The position numbers were made by a program, and so were the translations under genes. 64,000 nucleotides of DNA. It comes from Alphaproteobacteria bacterium. Lineage in GTDB: Bacteria > Pseudomonadota > Alphaproteobacteria > Rhodospirillales > Rhodospirillaceae. The stretch lies in the NCBI GenBank assembly GCA_030604885.1, contig JAUVUZ010000012.1, positions 1-64,000 of the forward strand, in the 5' to 3' direction. Below the pieces are notes generated by a model. The model ran no database searches, was not told the DNA's origin, and saw only the letters and a list, made by a program, of their open reading frames with translations. Positions 22,161 to 32,783 of the stretch are shown here, piece by piece (within the stretch, counting starts at the first letter, position 1; each line of letters begins with the position of its first letter).

Positions 22161-22590
22161 GGGGGATGCGCAGCAGCGCCGCCGAGGCGGGGCACAGCCC
22201 GGCGAACTGGCGGCTGGCGCGGATGCCGGGCGGCGCCTCGGCGCGCTCCACCGGCGTCCAGCCCCAGCGCACCAGCAGCGGCGCGATGGTGGTGGTGAGG
22301 GCGTAGGCTTGCGTATGGCCCTCCGCCGCCATCCGGTCCAGCGCCCAGGCGAGGATGCGCCCGCCCCAGCCCTCGCCGCGGCGCTCCGGCGTGACCGCGA
22401 GGGAGCGCAGCAGCACCGTGTCTCCGGCGGCTTCGGCGCCGACGCAGCCGATCGGCGCGTCCTCCGCCCCGGCGAAGCGGAAAAAGCGCCGCCCCGGTTC
22501 CTCCAGGTCGTCCACCGGCAGGCCGGAGGCGGCGAGCAGCGCCGCGATCTCCGCCGCGCCCGCCCGCCGCACCGTGAAGGTCGCGGTCAT
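22132..22590 (-). CDS. arsN2: GNAT acetyltransferase, arsenic-resistance ArsN2-like
   Basis: LLRSLAVTPERRGEGWGGRILAWALDRMAAEGHTQAYALTTTIAPLLVRWGW; located in an ars cluster. Confidence 0.75.
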   Translation of the reverse strand: MTATFTVRRAGAAEIAALLAASGLPVDDLEEPGRRFFRFAGAEDAPIGCVGAEAAGDTVLLRSLAVTPERRGEGWGGRILAWALDRMAAEGHTQAYALTTTIAPLLVRWGWTPVERAEAPPGIRASRQFAGLCPASAALLRIPLTPPAGRGR

Positions 22591-22826
22591 GCCGAGAGCC
22601 ACGCGGCGATGTCTTCCGCCTTGGGCAGGCCGCCCGCGTGGACCACCTTGCCGTCCACCACGATCCCCGGCGTCGAGGCGATGCCGTAGCCCGCGATGGC
22701 GGCGTAGTCGGTGACCTTTTCGAGATCGATGGCGACGCCGAGCCTCTCGGCCTCGGTCTTCACCATCTCGGCGGTGGTCTGGCAACGCTTGCAGCCCGGC
22801 CCCAGCACCTTCACGTCCTTGGTCAT
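22587..22826 (-). CDS. Thioredoxin/glutaredoxin-like small protein (TM0996/MTH895 type)
   Basis: VKVLGPGCKRCQTTAEMVKTEAERLG...IASTPGIVVDGKVVHAGGLP, CxxC redox motif. Confidence 0.85.
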   Translation of the reverse strand: MTKDVKVLGPGCKRCQTTAEMVKTEAERLGVAIDLEKVTDYAAIAGYGIASTPGIVVDGKVVHAGGLPKAEDIAAWLSA

Positions 22827-22839
22827 TTGCGTTTCCCCT

Positions 22840-23907
22840 TCAGGCGAACAGCAGGTTGAAAAGATAGCCGACGGCGAGAATCCCCGCGCCGACGACGCCG
22901 ACGAACACCGCGATCAGCCGCGCCGTCAGCACCTTGCGCAGGATCACCAGTTCGGGGGCGGAGAGGGCGATCACGCTCATCATGAAGGCGAGCACGGTGC
23001 CGAGCGCCGCGCCCTTGCCCAGCAGCGCCTCGACCACCGGCACGATGCCCGCGGCGTTGGAATACATCGGAATGCCGATCAGCACCGCGGCGGGCACCGA
23101 CCACCACGCGTCGCGCCCCATGATCGACGCCAGCAGGTCGGCGGGAACGTAGCCGTGGATGAACGCGCCCAAGGCGATGCCGAGAACGATCCATTTGCCG
23201 ACCTTGGCGACGATATCCTTGACCGCTTCGATCCCGTCCTTGATCCGGTCGACGACCGTGACCGTCTCGGCGGGCAGATCGATCGCACTCGAACGAACGT
23301 TCCGAACCCAATCCTCAAGCCAACCTTCGAGGTGGAAGCGCCCGATCACCCAGCCCGCGACGATCGCGATGCCGAGGCCGAAGCCGAGATACGCGACCGC
23401 GACCTTCCAGCCGAGCAGCGCGAACAGCAGGCCGAGCGCGACTTCGTTGACCATCGGCGCGGCGATCAAAAACGAGAAGGTCACGCCGAGCGGCACGCCC
23501 GCCGAGACGAAGCCGATGAACAACGGCACCGCCGAGCACGAACAGAATGGCGTGACGATGCCGAGCGACGCGGCGGCGACGTTGCCCACCCCTTCGCGCC
23601 GCCCGGCGAGCAGCGCGCGGGTCCGTTCGGGCGAAAAGAAGCTGCGCACCACGCCCATGGCGAACACCACCAGCGTCAGCAGCATCAGCACTTTCGGCGT
23701 GTCGTAGATGAAGAACTCCAGCGCCTCGGCGAGGTGGGTGCCGGGCGCCACAGGAAGTTGCTTCACCGCCCATTGGGAAAACGGTTGGAGCTGCGCGTAA
23801 ACCAGGAACCAGGCAGCCACGGATGCGGCGACCGCCGCCAGCCACAGGCTCGTCCGTTCGGGCTTGATCTCCGGGGTTTCGGAAGGTGTCGAACAACACT
23901 GGGTCAT
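22840..23907 (-). CDS. UPF0718/ArsP-like permease
   Basis: 355 aa multi-TM; GIVTPFCSCSAVPLFIGFVSAGVPLGVTFSFLIAAPMVNEVAL signature. Confidence 0.85.
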   Translation of the reverse strand: MTQCCSTPSETPEIKPERTSLWLAAVAASVAAWFLVYAQLQPFSQWAVKQLPVAPGTHLAEALEFFIYDTPKVLMLLTLVVFAMGVVRSFFSPERTRALLAGRREGVGNVAAASLGIVTPFCSCSAVPLFIGFVSAGVPLGVTFSFLIAAPMVNEVALGLLFALLGWKVAVAYLGFGLGIAIVAGWVIGRFHLEGWLEDWVRNVRSSAIDLPAETVTVVDRIKDGIEAVKDIVAKVGKWIVLGIALGAFIHGYVPADLLASIMGRDAWWSVPAAVLIGIPMYSNAAGIVPVVEALLGKGAALGTVLAFMMSVIALSAPELVILRKVLTARLIAVFVGVVGAGILAVGYLFNLLFA

Positions 23908-24197
23908 GCCACGGCTTTCCTAAGTTCACAGGGGAGCGCCAGGACAGCGTCGATCACGGCGGCCATCGGCTGGGAGAGATTGGGATTGCGGCGGTAGCGC
24001 ACCCACTGGGCGTCGCGCCGGTCCGTCACCAGCCCCACCGCCTTGAGCACGCCCATGTGGCGCGACATCCGCGATTGCGTGGCGCCGAGCGCCGCCATCA
24101 GCTCGCAGACGCAATGCTCCTCGCCATCCCACAGCAGGCGCAGGGCGGCGAGGCGGGTGGGGTCGGAGAGGGCGGCCATCAGTTGGGTGGGGTGCAT
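23904..24197 (-). CDS. arsR: ArsR/SmtB-family metalloregulator
   Basis: ALSDPTRLAALRLL...EHCVCELMAALGATQSRMSRHMGVLKAVGLV; CVCEL metalloid-binding motif. Confidence 0.9.
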   Translation of the reverse strand: MHPTQLMAALSDPTRLAALRLLWDGEEHCVCELMAALGATQSRMSRHMGVLKAVGLVTDRRDAQWVRYRRNPNLSQPMAAVIDAVLALPCELRKAVA

Positions 24198-24211
24198 GTG
24201 CGTATCTCCGC

Positions 24212-24231
24212 TTATGCGCTTAACCGCATAA
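24212..24231. promoter_or_regulatory. Candidate ArsR operator
   Basis: TTATGCG-CTTAAC-CGCATAA, perfect 7 bp inverted repeat 15 bp upstream of the arsR start. Confidence 0.5.
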
Positions 24232-24306
24232 TATGAGGATCGCGCGGCGCCGTCAACGGGCGGTTTTTCCCCTTGCGGAATTCCATAATTCCATTATCGT
24301 TGAAAT

Positions 24307-25176
24307 ATGGAACAGACCGACGCCCTCGCCGCCTTCGCCGCCCTGTCGCAGACCACCCGTCTCGACGTCTTCCGCCTGCTCGTCGCCCACGAACCGGATG
24401 GCCTGCCCTCCGGCGAGATCGCGCGGCGGCTCGACGTGCCCGCCAACACGCTTTCCTCCCACCTCGGCGTGCTGGCACGCGCCGGGCTGGTGATGACCGA
24501 GCGGCAGGGGCGGACGATCATCTACCGGGCGCGGATGGACAACATCCAGAGCCTCGTGGGCTTCCTGGTCAACGCCTGCTGCCAGGGGCGTTACGACGCC
24601 TGCGGCTTCCCGCTTCCGATCCCCGCTCCCCGTTCGAGAGGACTCGCCATGACCGACCGCGTCTACACCGTGTTGTTCCTCTGCACCGGCAATTCCGCCC
24701 GGTCGATTCTCGCCGAGAGCATCCTGCGGATGGATGGCGGCGACCGCTTCCGGGTGCTGTCCGCCGGCAGCCATCCCAAGGGCGAGGTCCACCCGCTGGC
24801 GCTCAAGGTGCTGGGGGAGATGGGCTACCCCACCGACGGCCTGCGCTCGAAGAGCTGGGACGAATTCGCCGGGCCGGACGCGCCCGACGTCGATTTCGTC
24901 TTCACCGTCTGCGACAACGCCGCCGGGGAGACCTGCCCGGTATGGCCCGGCCGCCCGATGACCGCCCACTGGGGCATCGAGGACCCGGCGCAGGCGGAGG
25001 GCACCGATCTCCAGAAGGAGGCCGCGTTCGTCACCGCGTTCCGCTACCTCAAGACGCGGATTTCGGTGTTCCTCGCCCTGCCGATCGACAAGATCGACCG
25101 CCTCGCTCTCGGCAACCGCCTGCGCGACATCGGCCGGTTGGAGGGCGCCAGCGCCCGCACCCCGGCCGACCTCTGA
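24307..25176 (+). CDS. ArsR-ArsC fusion (N-terminal HTH regulator, C-terminal low-MW-phosphatase-type arsenate reductase)
   Basis: N-terminal ALSQTTRLDVFRLLVAHEPDGLPSGEIARRLDVPANTLSSHLGVL; C-terminal VLFLCTGNSARSILAESILR...CDNAAGETCPVWPG. Confidence 0.9.
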   Translation: MEQTDALAAFAALSQTTRLDVFRLLVAHEPDGLPSGEIARRLDVPANTLSSHLGVLARAGLVMTERQGRTIIYRARMDNIQSLVGFLVNACCQGRYDACGFPLPIPAPRSRGLAMTDRVYTVLFLCTGNSARSILAESILRMDGGDRFRVLSAGSHPKGEVHPLALKVLGEMGYPTDGLRSKSWDEFAGPDAPDVDFVFTVCDNAAGETCPVWPGRPMTAHWGIEDPAQAEGTDLQKEAAFVTAFRYLKTRISVFLALPIDKIDRLALGNRLRDIGRLEGASARTPADL

Positions 25177-25198
25177 CATCCCCAACCAGGAGACGACG

Positions 25199-25543
25199 AT
25201 GAAACTCGAAGTGTTCGACCCCGCGATGTGCTGTTCCTCCGGCGTGTGCGGCCCCGACGTGGATCCGGCGCTGGTGGCCTTCGCCGCCGACCTGAAATGG
25301 CTGGCCGAGCGCGGCGTCGAGGTGCGGCGCTACAACCTCGGCCAGGAGCCGCAGGCGTTCGCCGCCAACCCCGCCGTGGTCAGGGAGATGGAAGCGGGCA
25401 TCGAGCGCCTGCCGGTGCTGGTGCTGGACGGCCGGGTGATCGCCACCGGCGCCTATCTCTCGCGCGACCAGCTCGCCCGCAAGCTCGGCATCGCCGCGCC
25501 CGCCGCGTCGGGCTGCTGCGCCCCCGGTTCCGGTTGCTGCTGA
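25199..25543 (+). CDS. arsD: Arsenite metallochaperone ArsD
   Basis: FDPAMCCSSGVCGPDVDP; C-terminal CC pairs GCCAPGSGCC. Confidence 0.92.
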   Translation: MKLEVFDPAMCCSSGVCGPDVDPALVAFAADLKWLAERGVEVRRYNLGQEPQAFAANPAVVREMEAGIERLPVLVLDGRVIATGAYLSRDQLARKLGIAAPAASGCCAPGSGCC

Positions 25544-25554
25544 AAGGAGACTCC

Positions 25555-27270
25555 GTGGCTCTGCCATCCATCGCGACCCGTTATGCGTTCTTCACCGGCA
25601 AGGGCGGCGTGGGGAAAACCTCGCTGTCCTGCGCCACCGGTCTCGCCCTCGCCGAGGCCGGGCAACGGGTGTTGATCGTCAGCACCGACCCCGCCTCCAA
25701 CCTCGACGAGGTGCTGGGCACGCCCCTCGGCGCCGCGCCCACCCCGGTGGCCGACGCGACCAACCTGTTCGCCCTCAACATCGACCCGGAGGCGGCGGCG
25801 CAGGCCTACAAGGAGCGGATGGTGGCGCCCTATCGCGGGGTTCTGCCCCCGGCGGCGATCGCCAGCATGGAGGAGCAGTTCTCCGGCGCCTGCACCGTCG
25901 AGATCGCCGCCTTCGACGAATTCGCCAAGCTGCTCGGCGCGCCCGAGGCGACCGCCGGGTTCGACCACGTGATCTTCGACACCGCGCCCACCGGCCACAC
26001 CCTGCGGCTGCTGACCCTGCCGTCGGCCTGGAGCGGCTTCATCGCCTCCTCCACCGGCGGCGCCTCGTGCCTCGGGCCGCTCGCCGGGCTGGACGCGCAG
26101 CGCGCGCTGTACGCCGCCACCGTCGCCCACCTCGCCGATGCGGCGATGACCACGGTGGTGCTGGTGGCGCGCCCCGATCTCCCGGCGCTGCGGGAGGCCG
26201 AGCGCACCCGGGGCGAACTGGCCGAACTCGGCGTCGCCAACCTCCGCCTCGCGGTCAACGGCGTGTTCGCCGCCGCCCGGCCGGGCGACGCGGTGGCCGA
26301 CGCCATGACCCGCCGCGCCGCCCAGGCGCTGGCCGAGATGCCCGCCACCCTGGCGGCGTTACCGCGCACCGAGACGCCGCTGATCCCCCAGGGCACGGTG
26401 GGGCTGGACGGGCTGCGCGCGGTGGCGCGGGGCGACGCGGGCGTTTCGCAACCCGCCGCCGCGCCGGAGGTGCCGCCGCTGCCCCGGGGCCTCGACGGGC
26501 TGATCGACGAGATCGCCGCCGCCGGGCGCGGCGTGGTGATGACCATGGGCAAGGGCGGCGTCGGCAAGACCGCCGTCGCCGCCGAGATCGCCGTGGCGCT
26601 GGCGCGGCGCGGCCACAAGGCGACCCTCACCACCACCGATCCGGCGGCCCACGTGGCGTGGTCGGTGCGCGAGCCGGTGGAGGGGCTGGAGGTCACCCGC
26701 GTCGACCCGGAACGCGAGGTGGCGCTCTACCGCGAGGAGGTGCTGGCCAAGGCGGGCAACGGCCTCGACGCCGCGGGCCGGGCGATGCTCGAAGAGGACC
26801 TGCGCTCCCCCTGCACCGAAGAGATCGCGGTGTTCCGCGCCTTCGCCCGCACCGTGGACCAGGGCAAGGATCGCTTCGTGGTGGTGGACACCGCCCCCAC
26901 CGGTCACACCATCCTGCTGCTGGACGCCGCCGAGTCCTACCATCGCGAGGTGCTGCGCACCCAGGCCGACATGCCCGAGGCGGTGCGCGACCTGCTGCCG
27001 CGCCTGCGCGACCCGGGGTTCACCCGCGCCATCGTCGTCACCCTGCCCGAGAGCACGCCGGTGCACGAGGCGGAGCGGCTTCAGGCGGACCTGGGCCGCG
27101 CGGGAATCGCCCCGTTCGCCTGGGTGGTGAACCAGAGCCTGCTGGCAAGCGGCACCGCCGACCCGCTGCTGGCGCGACGCGGCGCGGCCGAGGCGCCCTT
27201 CATCGCGCGGGTGGGGGAGGCGTTGTCCCGCCGCGCGGTGCTGGTGCCGTGGCGGGCGGACGCGCCATGA
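25555..27270 (+). CDS. arsA: Arsenite-activated ATPase ArsA (GTG start)
   Basis: Two GKGGVGKT P-loops and two DTAPTGHT motifs; tandem halves. Confidence 0.95.
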   Translation: MALPSIATRYAFFTGKGGVGKTSLSCATGLALAEAGQRVLIVSTDPASNLDEVLGTPLGAAPTPVADATNLFALNIDPEAAAQAYKERMVAPYRGVLPPAAIASMEEQFSGACTVEIAAFDEFAKLLGAPEATAGFDHVIFDTAPTGHTLRLLTLPSAWSGFIASSTGGASCLGPLAGLDAQRALYAATVAHLADAAMTTVVLVARPDLPALREAERTRGELAELGVANLRLAVNGVFAAARPGDAVADAMTRRAAQALAEMPATLAALPRTETPLIPQGTVGLDGLRAVARGDAGVSQPAAAPEVPPLPRGLDGLIDEIAAAGRGVVMTMGKGGVGKTAVAAEIAVALARRGHKATLTTTDPAAHVAWSVREPVEGLEVTRVDPEREVALYREEVLAKAGNGLDAAGRAMLEEDLRSPCTEEIAVFRAFARTVDQGKDRFVVVDTAPTGHTILLLDAAESYHREVLRTQADMPEAVRDLLPRLRDPGFTRAIVVTLPESTPVHEAERLQADLGRAGIAPFAWVVNQSLLASGTADPLLARRGAAEAPFIARVGEALSRRAVLVPWRADAP

Positions 27271-27773
27271 GCGGCTGCTGCGCTCCCGCGCCGGAGGTCG
27301 TGCCGCGCACCCTGGCGGTCGAGCTGCTGGTTCTCGACCGCGACGTCTGCACCCGTTGCCGCGGCGCCGACGTCGCCCTCGACGCGGCGGTGGGCGCCGC
27401 CGCCCCGGCGCTGCGGGCGCTGGGGGTGACGGTGGCGGTGCGGCGCGTGGTGGTGGAGACGGAAGCGGCGGCCGAGCGCGTCCGCCTCGTCACCTCGCCC
27501 ACCATCCGCATCGACGGGCGCGACATCGCCCCCGTCGCCGAATCGCTGTGCGAATCCTGCGGCGACCTGATGACCTCGGGCGCCGTGGACTGCCGGGTGT
27601 GGACCTGGCGCGGCGCCGAGTTCACCGCGCCGCCCGAGGGCCTGATCGTCGAGGCGCTGTTGCGCGCCGCCCTCGCGCCGCCGGGGCCGCCGGAGGGGGC
27701 GGAGGGTTTCGCCCTGCCGGAAAACCTGCGGCAGTTCTTCCGCCACCGGGCGCCGGGGTGCGGCTGTTCCTGA
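27267..27773 (+). CDS. DUF2703-like Cys-rich protein in ars operon
   Basis: ATGA overlap with arsA; LLVLDRDVCTRCRGADVALDAAV...VTSPTIRIDGRDI...ESCGD; C-terminal CGCS. Confidence 0.7.
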   Translation: MSGCCAPAPEVVPRTLAVELLVLDRDVCTRCRGADVALDAAVGAAAPALRALGVTVAVRRVVVETEAAAERVRLVTSPTIRIDGRDIAPVAESLCESCGDLMTSGAVDCRVWTWRGAEFTAPPEGLIVEALLRAALAPPGPPEGAEGFALPENLRQFFRHRAPGCGCS

Positions 27774-27849
27774 TCCGCCCAAAGAATTCTTGACCTCAAG
27801 GTGATTTTTCGGCATTGGGGAAGCGGACACCACGCGCACGGAGGGCGGA

Positions 27850-28092
27850 ATGGACTCGATTCACGGACACGCGGTTCTCGAAATGATGCTGGAGACGCCC
27901 GAGGGCTTCGCCTCCGAGGCGACGCTGACGGCGGCGATCGTCGCCCGTTTCGGCGCCGACGCGCGCTTCCACACCTGCTCCGCCGACGACATGGACGCGG
28001 CGACGCTGGTGGCGTTCCTCGCCGGGCGCGGCAAGTTCGTGCCGGTGGGCGAGGGCTTCTCCACCGCGCCCGAGAAGATCTGCGCCCACTGA
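27850..28092 (+). CDS. YecH/DUF2492-like small protein
   Basis: MDSIHGHAVLEMMLETPEGF...RFHTCSADDMDAATLVAFLAGRGKFVP...KICAH. Confidence 0.75.
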   Translation: MDSIHGHAVLEMMLETPEGFASEATLTAAIVARFGADARFHTCSADDMDAATLVAFLAGRGKFVPVGEGFSTAPEKICAH

Positions 28093-28168
28093 TCGCGGCC
28101 CGCGGCGGTTCCGCCGCGCCGCCCATCCGTGCTATCCTGGCCGCCGCGCTGCAACCGGATGGGCGGAC

Positions 28169-30094
<1,926 letters not shown>

Positions 30095-30185
30095 ATGTGG
30101 CGTTTTCCCGCATCGCTGCGGCAAACTGCAGCAGTCGGGAACCTGCCTTCTGGATCATCCGGTTGAAATGCCGGAAATTTCTCCC

Positions 30186-30201
30186 TGGCACGCAGATTGC
30201 G
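30186..30201 (+). promoter_or_regulatory. Sigma-54 (-24/-12) promoter of the kdgT-lar operon
   Basis: TGGCAC-GCAGA-TTGCG; GG and GC elements correctly spaced; 98 bp upstream of the kdgT-like ATG. Confidence 0.85.
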
Positions 30202-30298
30202 CCAGCACCCCTCGGGTGGGCCGTGCGTGGGGGCGTCGGCGCCGCCCGCCAAAAATCGGCGTCCGCCGAAAGAAACCAGGAACAGTCGGAGGAATGCG

Positions 30299-31435
30299 AT
30301 GCGACAAGTCCCGATCAAGGACATGATCGAGAAGGTGCCGGGCGGAATGATGGTGGTGCCGCTGCTGCTCGGCACGATCATGAACACCATCGACCAGATG
30401 CACCTTCCCGTGGTTCAAACCTTTCTCGCCGGTCTGGGCGCGCCCAAGACCCCGCAAGGCTATTACGAATTCCTGCGCATCGGCGGCTTCACCGAGCAGC
30501 TGTTCAAGACCAGCGCGCTCACCCTGATCGCGCTGTTCCTGTTCTGCTCCGGCGCGCAGATGAACCTGCGCGTCGGCGGCCGGGCGATGAAGAAGGGGGT
30601 GGTGCTGACCGCCTCCAAGTATCTCACCGGCCTCGGCGTCGGCGTGCTGTTCGGGACGATGTTCGACCCGATGAACGGCTTCCTCGGGCTCTCCACCCTC
30701 GCCATCATCGCCGCCATGACCAACGGCAACGGCGGCATGTACGCCGCCCTCACCGCCCAATACGGCAACCGCTCCGACACCGCGGCGGTGGCGGTGCTGT
30801 CGCTCAACGACGGCCCGTTCTTCACCCTGATGTCGCTGGGCCTGCTGGGGTCGCGCTTCCCGGTGATCGCGTTCATCGCGGTGCTGCTGCCGATCGCGCT
30901 CGGCATGCTGATCGGCAACCTCGACGACAAGATGCGCAAGTTCCTCAAGCCCGGCGAAATGCTGCCGGTGCCGTTCTTCGCCTTCTCCCTCGGCGCGGGG
31001 ATGAACCTCGCGGTGTTCTTCAACCCCGACGTGGTGGCGGCGGGCCTGCTGCTCGGCGTGATGACGACGGTGCTGACCGGCGGCGTCGGCGTGCTGGTGT
31101 TCCGCTACATCGCGCGGGAGCGCAGCGCCATCGCCCCGGTGGCGGAGGCCACCACCGCGGGCAACGCGGTGGGCACCCCGGCGGCGATCGCGGCGGCGGC
31201 GACGATCGCGGTGAGTTCGGGTATGATGACCGCGGCGGAGGCCCAGGCCTACCACGACCTGGTGGCGGTGGCGACGCTGCAGATCTCGATCTCGACGATC
31301 TCGACGGCGCTGATGGGGCCGCTGGCGGTGATCCTGGTGGACCGCTGGCAGCGCAAGCGCGGCATCGACGGCCGGATCGAGGAGGGCGAGGAGCCGGATC
31401 TCGCCCCGGCGGTCGAGGGCGCGACGCCGGAGTGA
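30299..31435 (+). CDS. kdgT: 2-keto-3-deoxygluconate permease family protein (KdgT-like)
   Basis: IEKVPGGMMVVPLLLGTIMNTI...TNGNGGMYAALTAQYGNRSDTAAVAVLSLNDGPFFTL. Confidence 0.85.
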   Translation: MRQVPIKDMIEKVPGGMMVVPLLLGTIMNTIDQMHLPVVQTFLAGLGAPKTPQGYYEFLRIGGFTEQLFKTSALTLIALFLFCSGAQMNLRVGGRAMKKGVVLTASKYLTGLGVGVLFGTMFDPMNGFLGLSTLAIIAAMTNGNGGMYAALTAQYGNRSDTAAVAVLSLNDGPFFTLMSLGLLGSRFPVIAFIAVLLPIALGMLIGNLDDKMRKFLKPGEMLPVPFFAFSLGAGMNLAVFFNPDVVAAGLLLGVMTTVLTGGVGVLVFRYIARERSAIAPVAEATTAGNAVGTPAAIAAAATIAVSSGMMTAAEAQAYHDLVAVATLQISISTISTALMGPLAVILVDRWQRKRGIDGRIEEGEEPDLAPAVEGATPE

Positions 31436-31443
31436 CCGGACCC

Positions 31444-31467
31444 GGCGCCGGCCGCCCGGCCGGCGCC
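31444..31467 (+). other. Intercistronic GC hairpin between kdgT-like gene and larA
   Basis: GGCGCCGGCC-GCCC-GGCCGGCGCC, perfect 10 bp stem, no T tract. Confidence 0.65.
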
Positions 31468-31496
31468 GCCCCTGGAACAAACGAGTGGAAGCGAGC

Positions 31497-32783
31497 ATGA
31501 GCAAGACCATCGAGATCGCCTACGGGCGCGGCCACCTCGCGGTGGCGCTGCCGGAGGGGGCGGAGCCGACGGTGATCCGCAAGCCGGTGCTGCAGGCGGT
31601 GGCCGACCCGGGCGCGGCGGTGCGCGCCGCCCTGGCCGCGCCGGTGGGCGCGCCGCCCTACGCCGAGCTGGCGAAGGGGCGGACCAGCGCCTGCATCCTG
31701 GTGTGCGACATCACCCGGCCGGTGCCCAACCATCTGTTCCTGCGGCCGTTGATCGAGGGCCTGCTGGCGGCGGGCACGCCCGCGTCGGCGATCTCGGTGG
31801 TGGTCGCCACCGGCCTGCACCGCCCCAACGAGGGCGCCGAGCTGGCCGAGCTGATCGGCGACCCCTGGGTGCTGGAAACGGTGCGGGTGGAGAACCACTT
31901 CGCCCGCAACGACGCCGACCACGTGGACCTCGGCCCCACCTCGCGCGGCACCCCGGTGAAGATCGACCGCCGCTTCGTCGAGGCGGACCTGCGGATCGTC
32001 TCGGGGCTGATCGAACCCCACTTCATGGCGGGCTGGTCGGGCGGCCGCAAGGTGATCGCCCCCGGCGTCGCCCACCACGAGACCATCCGCACCTTCCACT
32101 CGGCGCGCTTCATGGAAGACCCGCTGGCGGTGCAGTGCAACCTCGCGGGCAACCCGCTGCACGAGGAACAGCTCGAGATCGCCGCCAAGATCGGCGCGGT
32201 CTACGCCGTCAACACGGTGCTGGACGAAGCCCGCAACCTGGTGTTCGTCAACTTCGGCGAGGTGGTGGAAAGCCACCTGGCGGCGGTGGCGTTCATCGAG
32301 GACGCCTGCGCGATTCCGGTGGGGCGGCGGTTCAAGACCGTGGTCACCTCGTCGGCGGGCTACCCCCTCGACAAGACCTATTACCAGACGGTCAAGGGCA
32401 TGGTGACGCCGATGGGCATCCTCGCCGAGGGCGGCACCCTGATCATCGCCTCCGAGTGTTCGGAGGGCTTCGGCTCGCCCGAGTTCCGCGACGCCCAGGC
32501 GAAGATGGTGGAGATCGGGCCGGAGCGCTTCCTCGCCACCCTCAAGGCCAAGACCTTCGCCGAGATCGACGAATGGCAGACGGAAATGCAGCTCAAGCCG
32601 ATGCGGGTGGCGACGATCCAGCTCTACACCACCGGCCTCGCCGAGGCGGAGCGGCGCATCACCGGCGTCGAACTGGTGGATTCGGTGGACGAGGCGGTGC
32701 GCGCCAGCATCGCCCGCCACGGCGACCCGGCGGTGGCGGTGATCCCCGAAGGCCCCTACGTGGTGCCGGTGGTGGACCGATGA
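31497..32783 (+). CDS. larA: LarA-family nickel-dependent 2-hydroxyacid racemase/epimerase
   Basis: CDITRPVPNHLFLRPLIEGLL, GLHRPNEGAELAELIG, EPHFMAGWSGGRKVIAPGVAHHETI. Confidence 0.88.
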   Translation: MSKTIEIAYGRGHLAVALPEGAEPTVIRKPVLQAVADPGAAVRAALAAPVGAPPYAELAKGRTSACILVCDITRPVPNHLFLRPLIEGLLAAGTPASAISVVVATGLHRPNEGAELAELIGDPWVLETVRVENHFARNDADHVDLGPTSRGTPVKIDRRFVEADLRIVSGLIEPHFMAGWSGGRKVIAPGVAHHETIRTFHSARFMEDPLAVQCNLAGNPLHEEQLEIAAKIGAVYAVNTVLDEARNLVFVNFGEVVESHLAAVAFIEDACAIPVGRRFKTVVTSSAGYPLDKTYYQTVKGMVTPMGILAEGGTLIIASECSEGFGSPEFRDAQAKMVEIGPERFLATLKAKTFAEIDEWQTEMQLKPMRVATIQLYTTGLAEAERRITGVELVDSVDEAVRASIARHGDPAVAVIPEGPYVVPVVDR

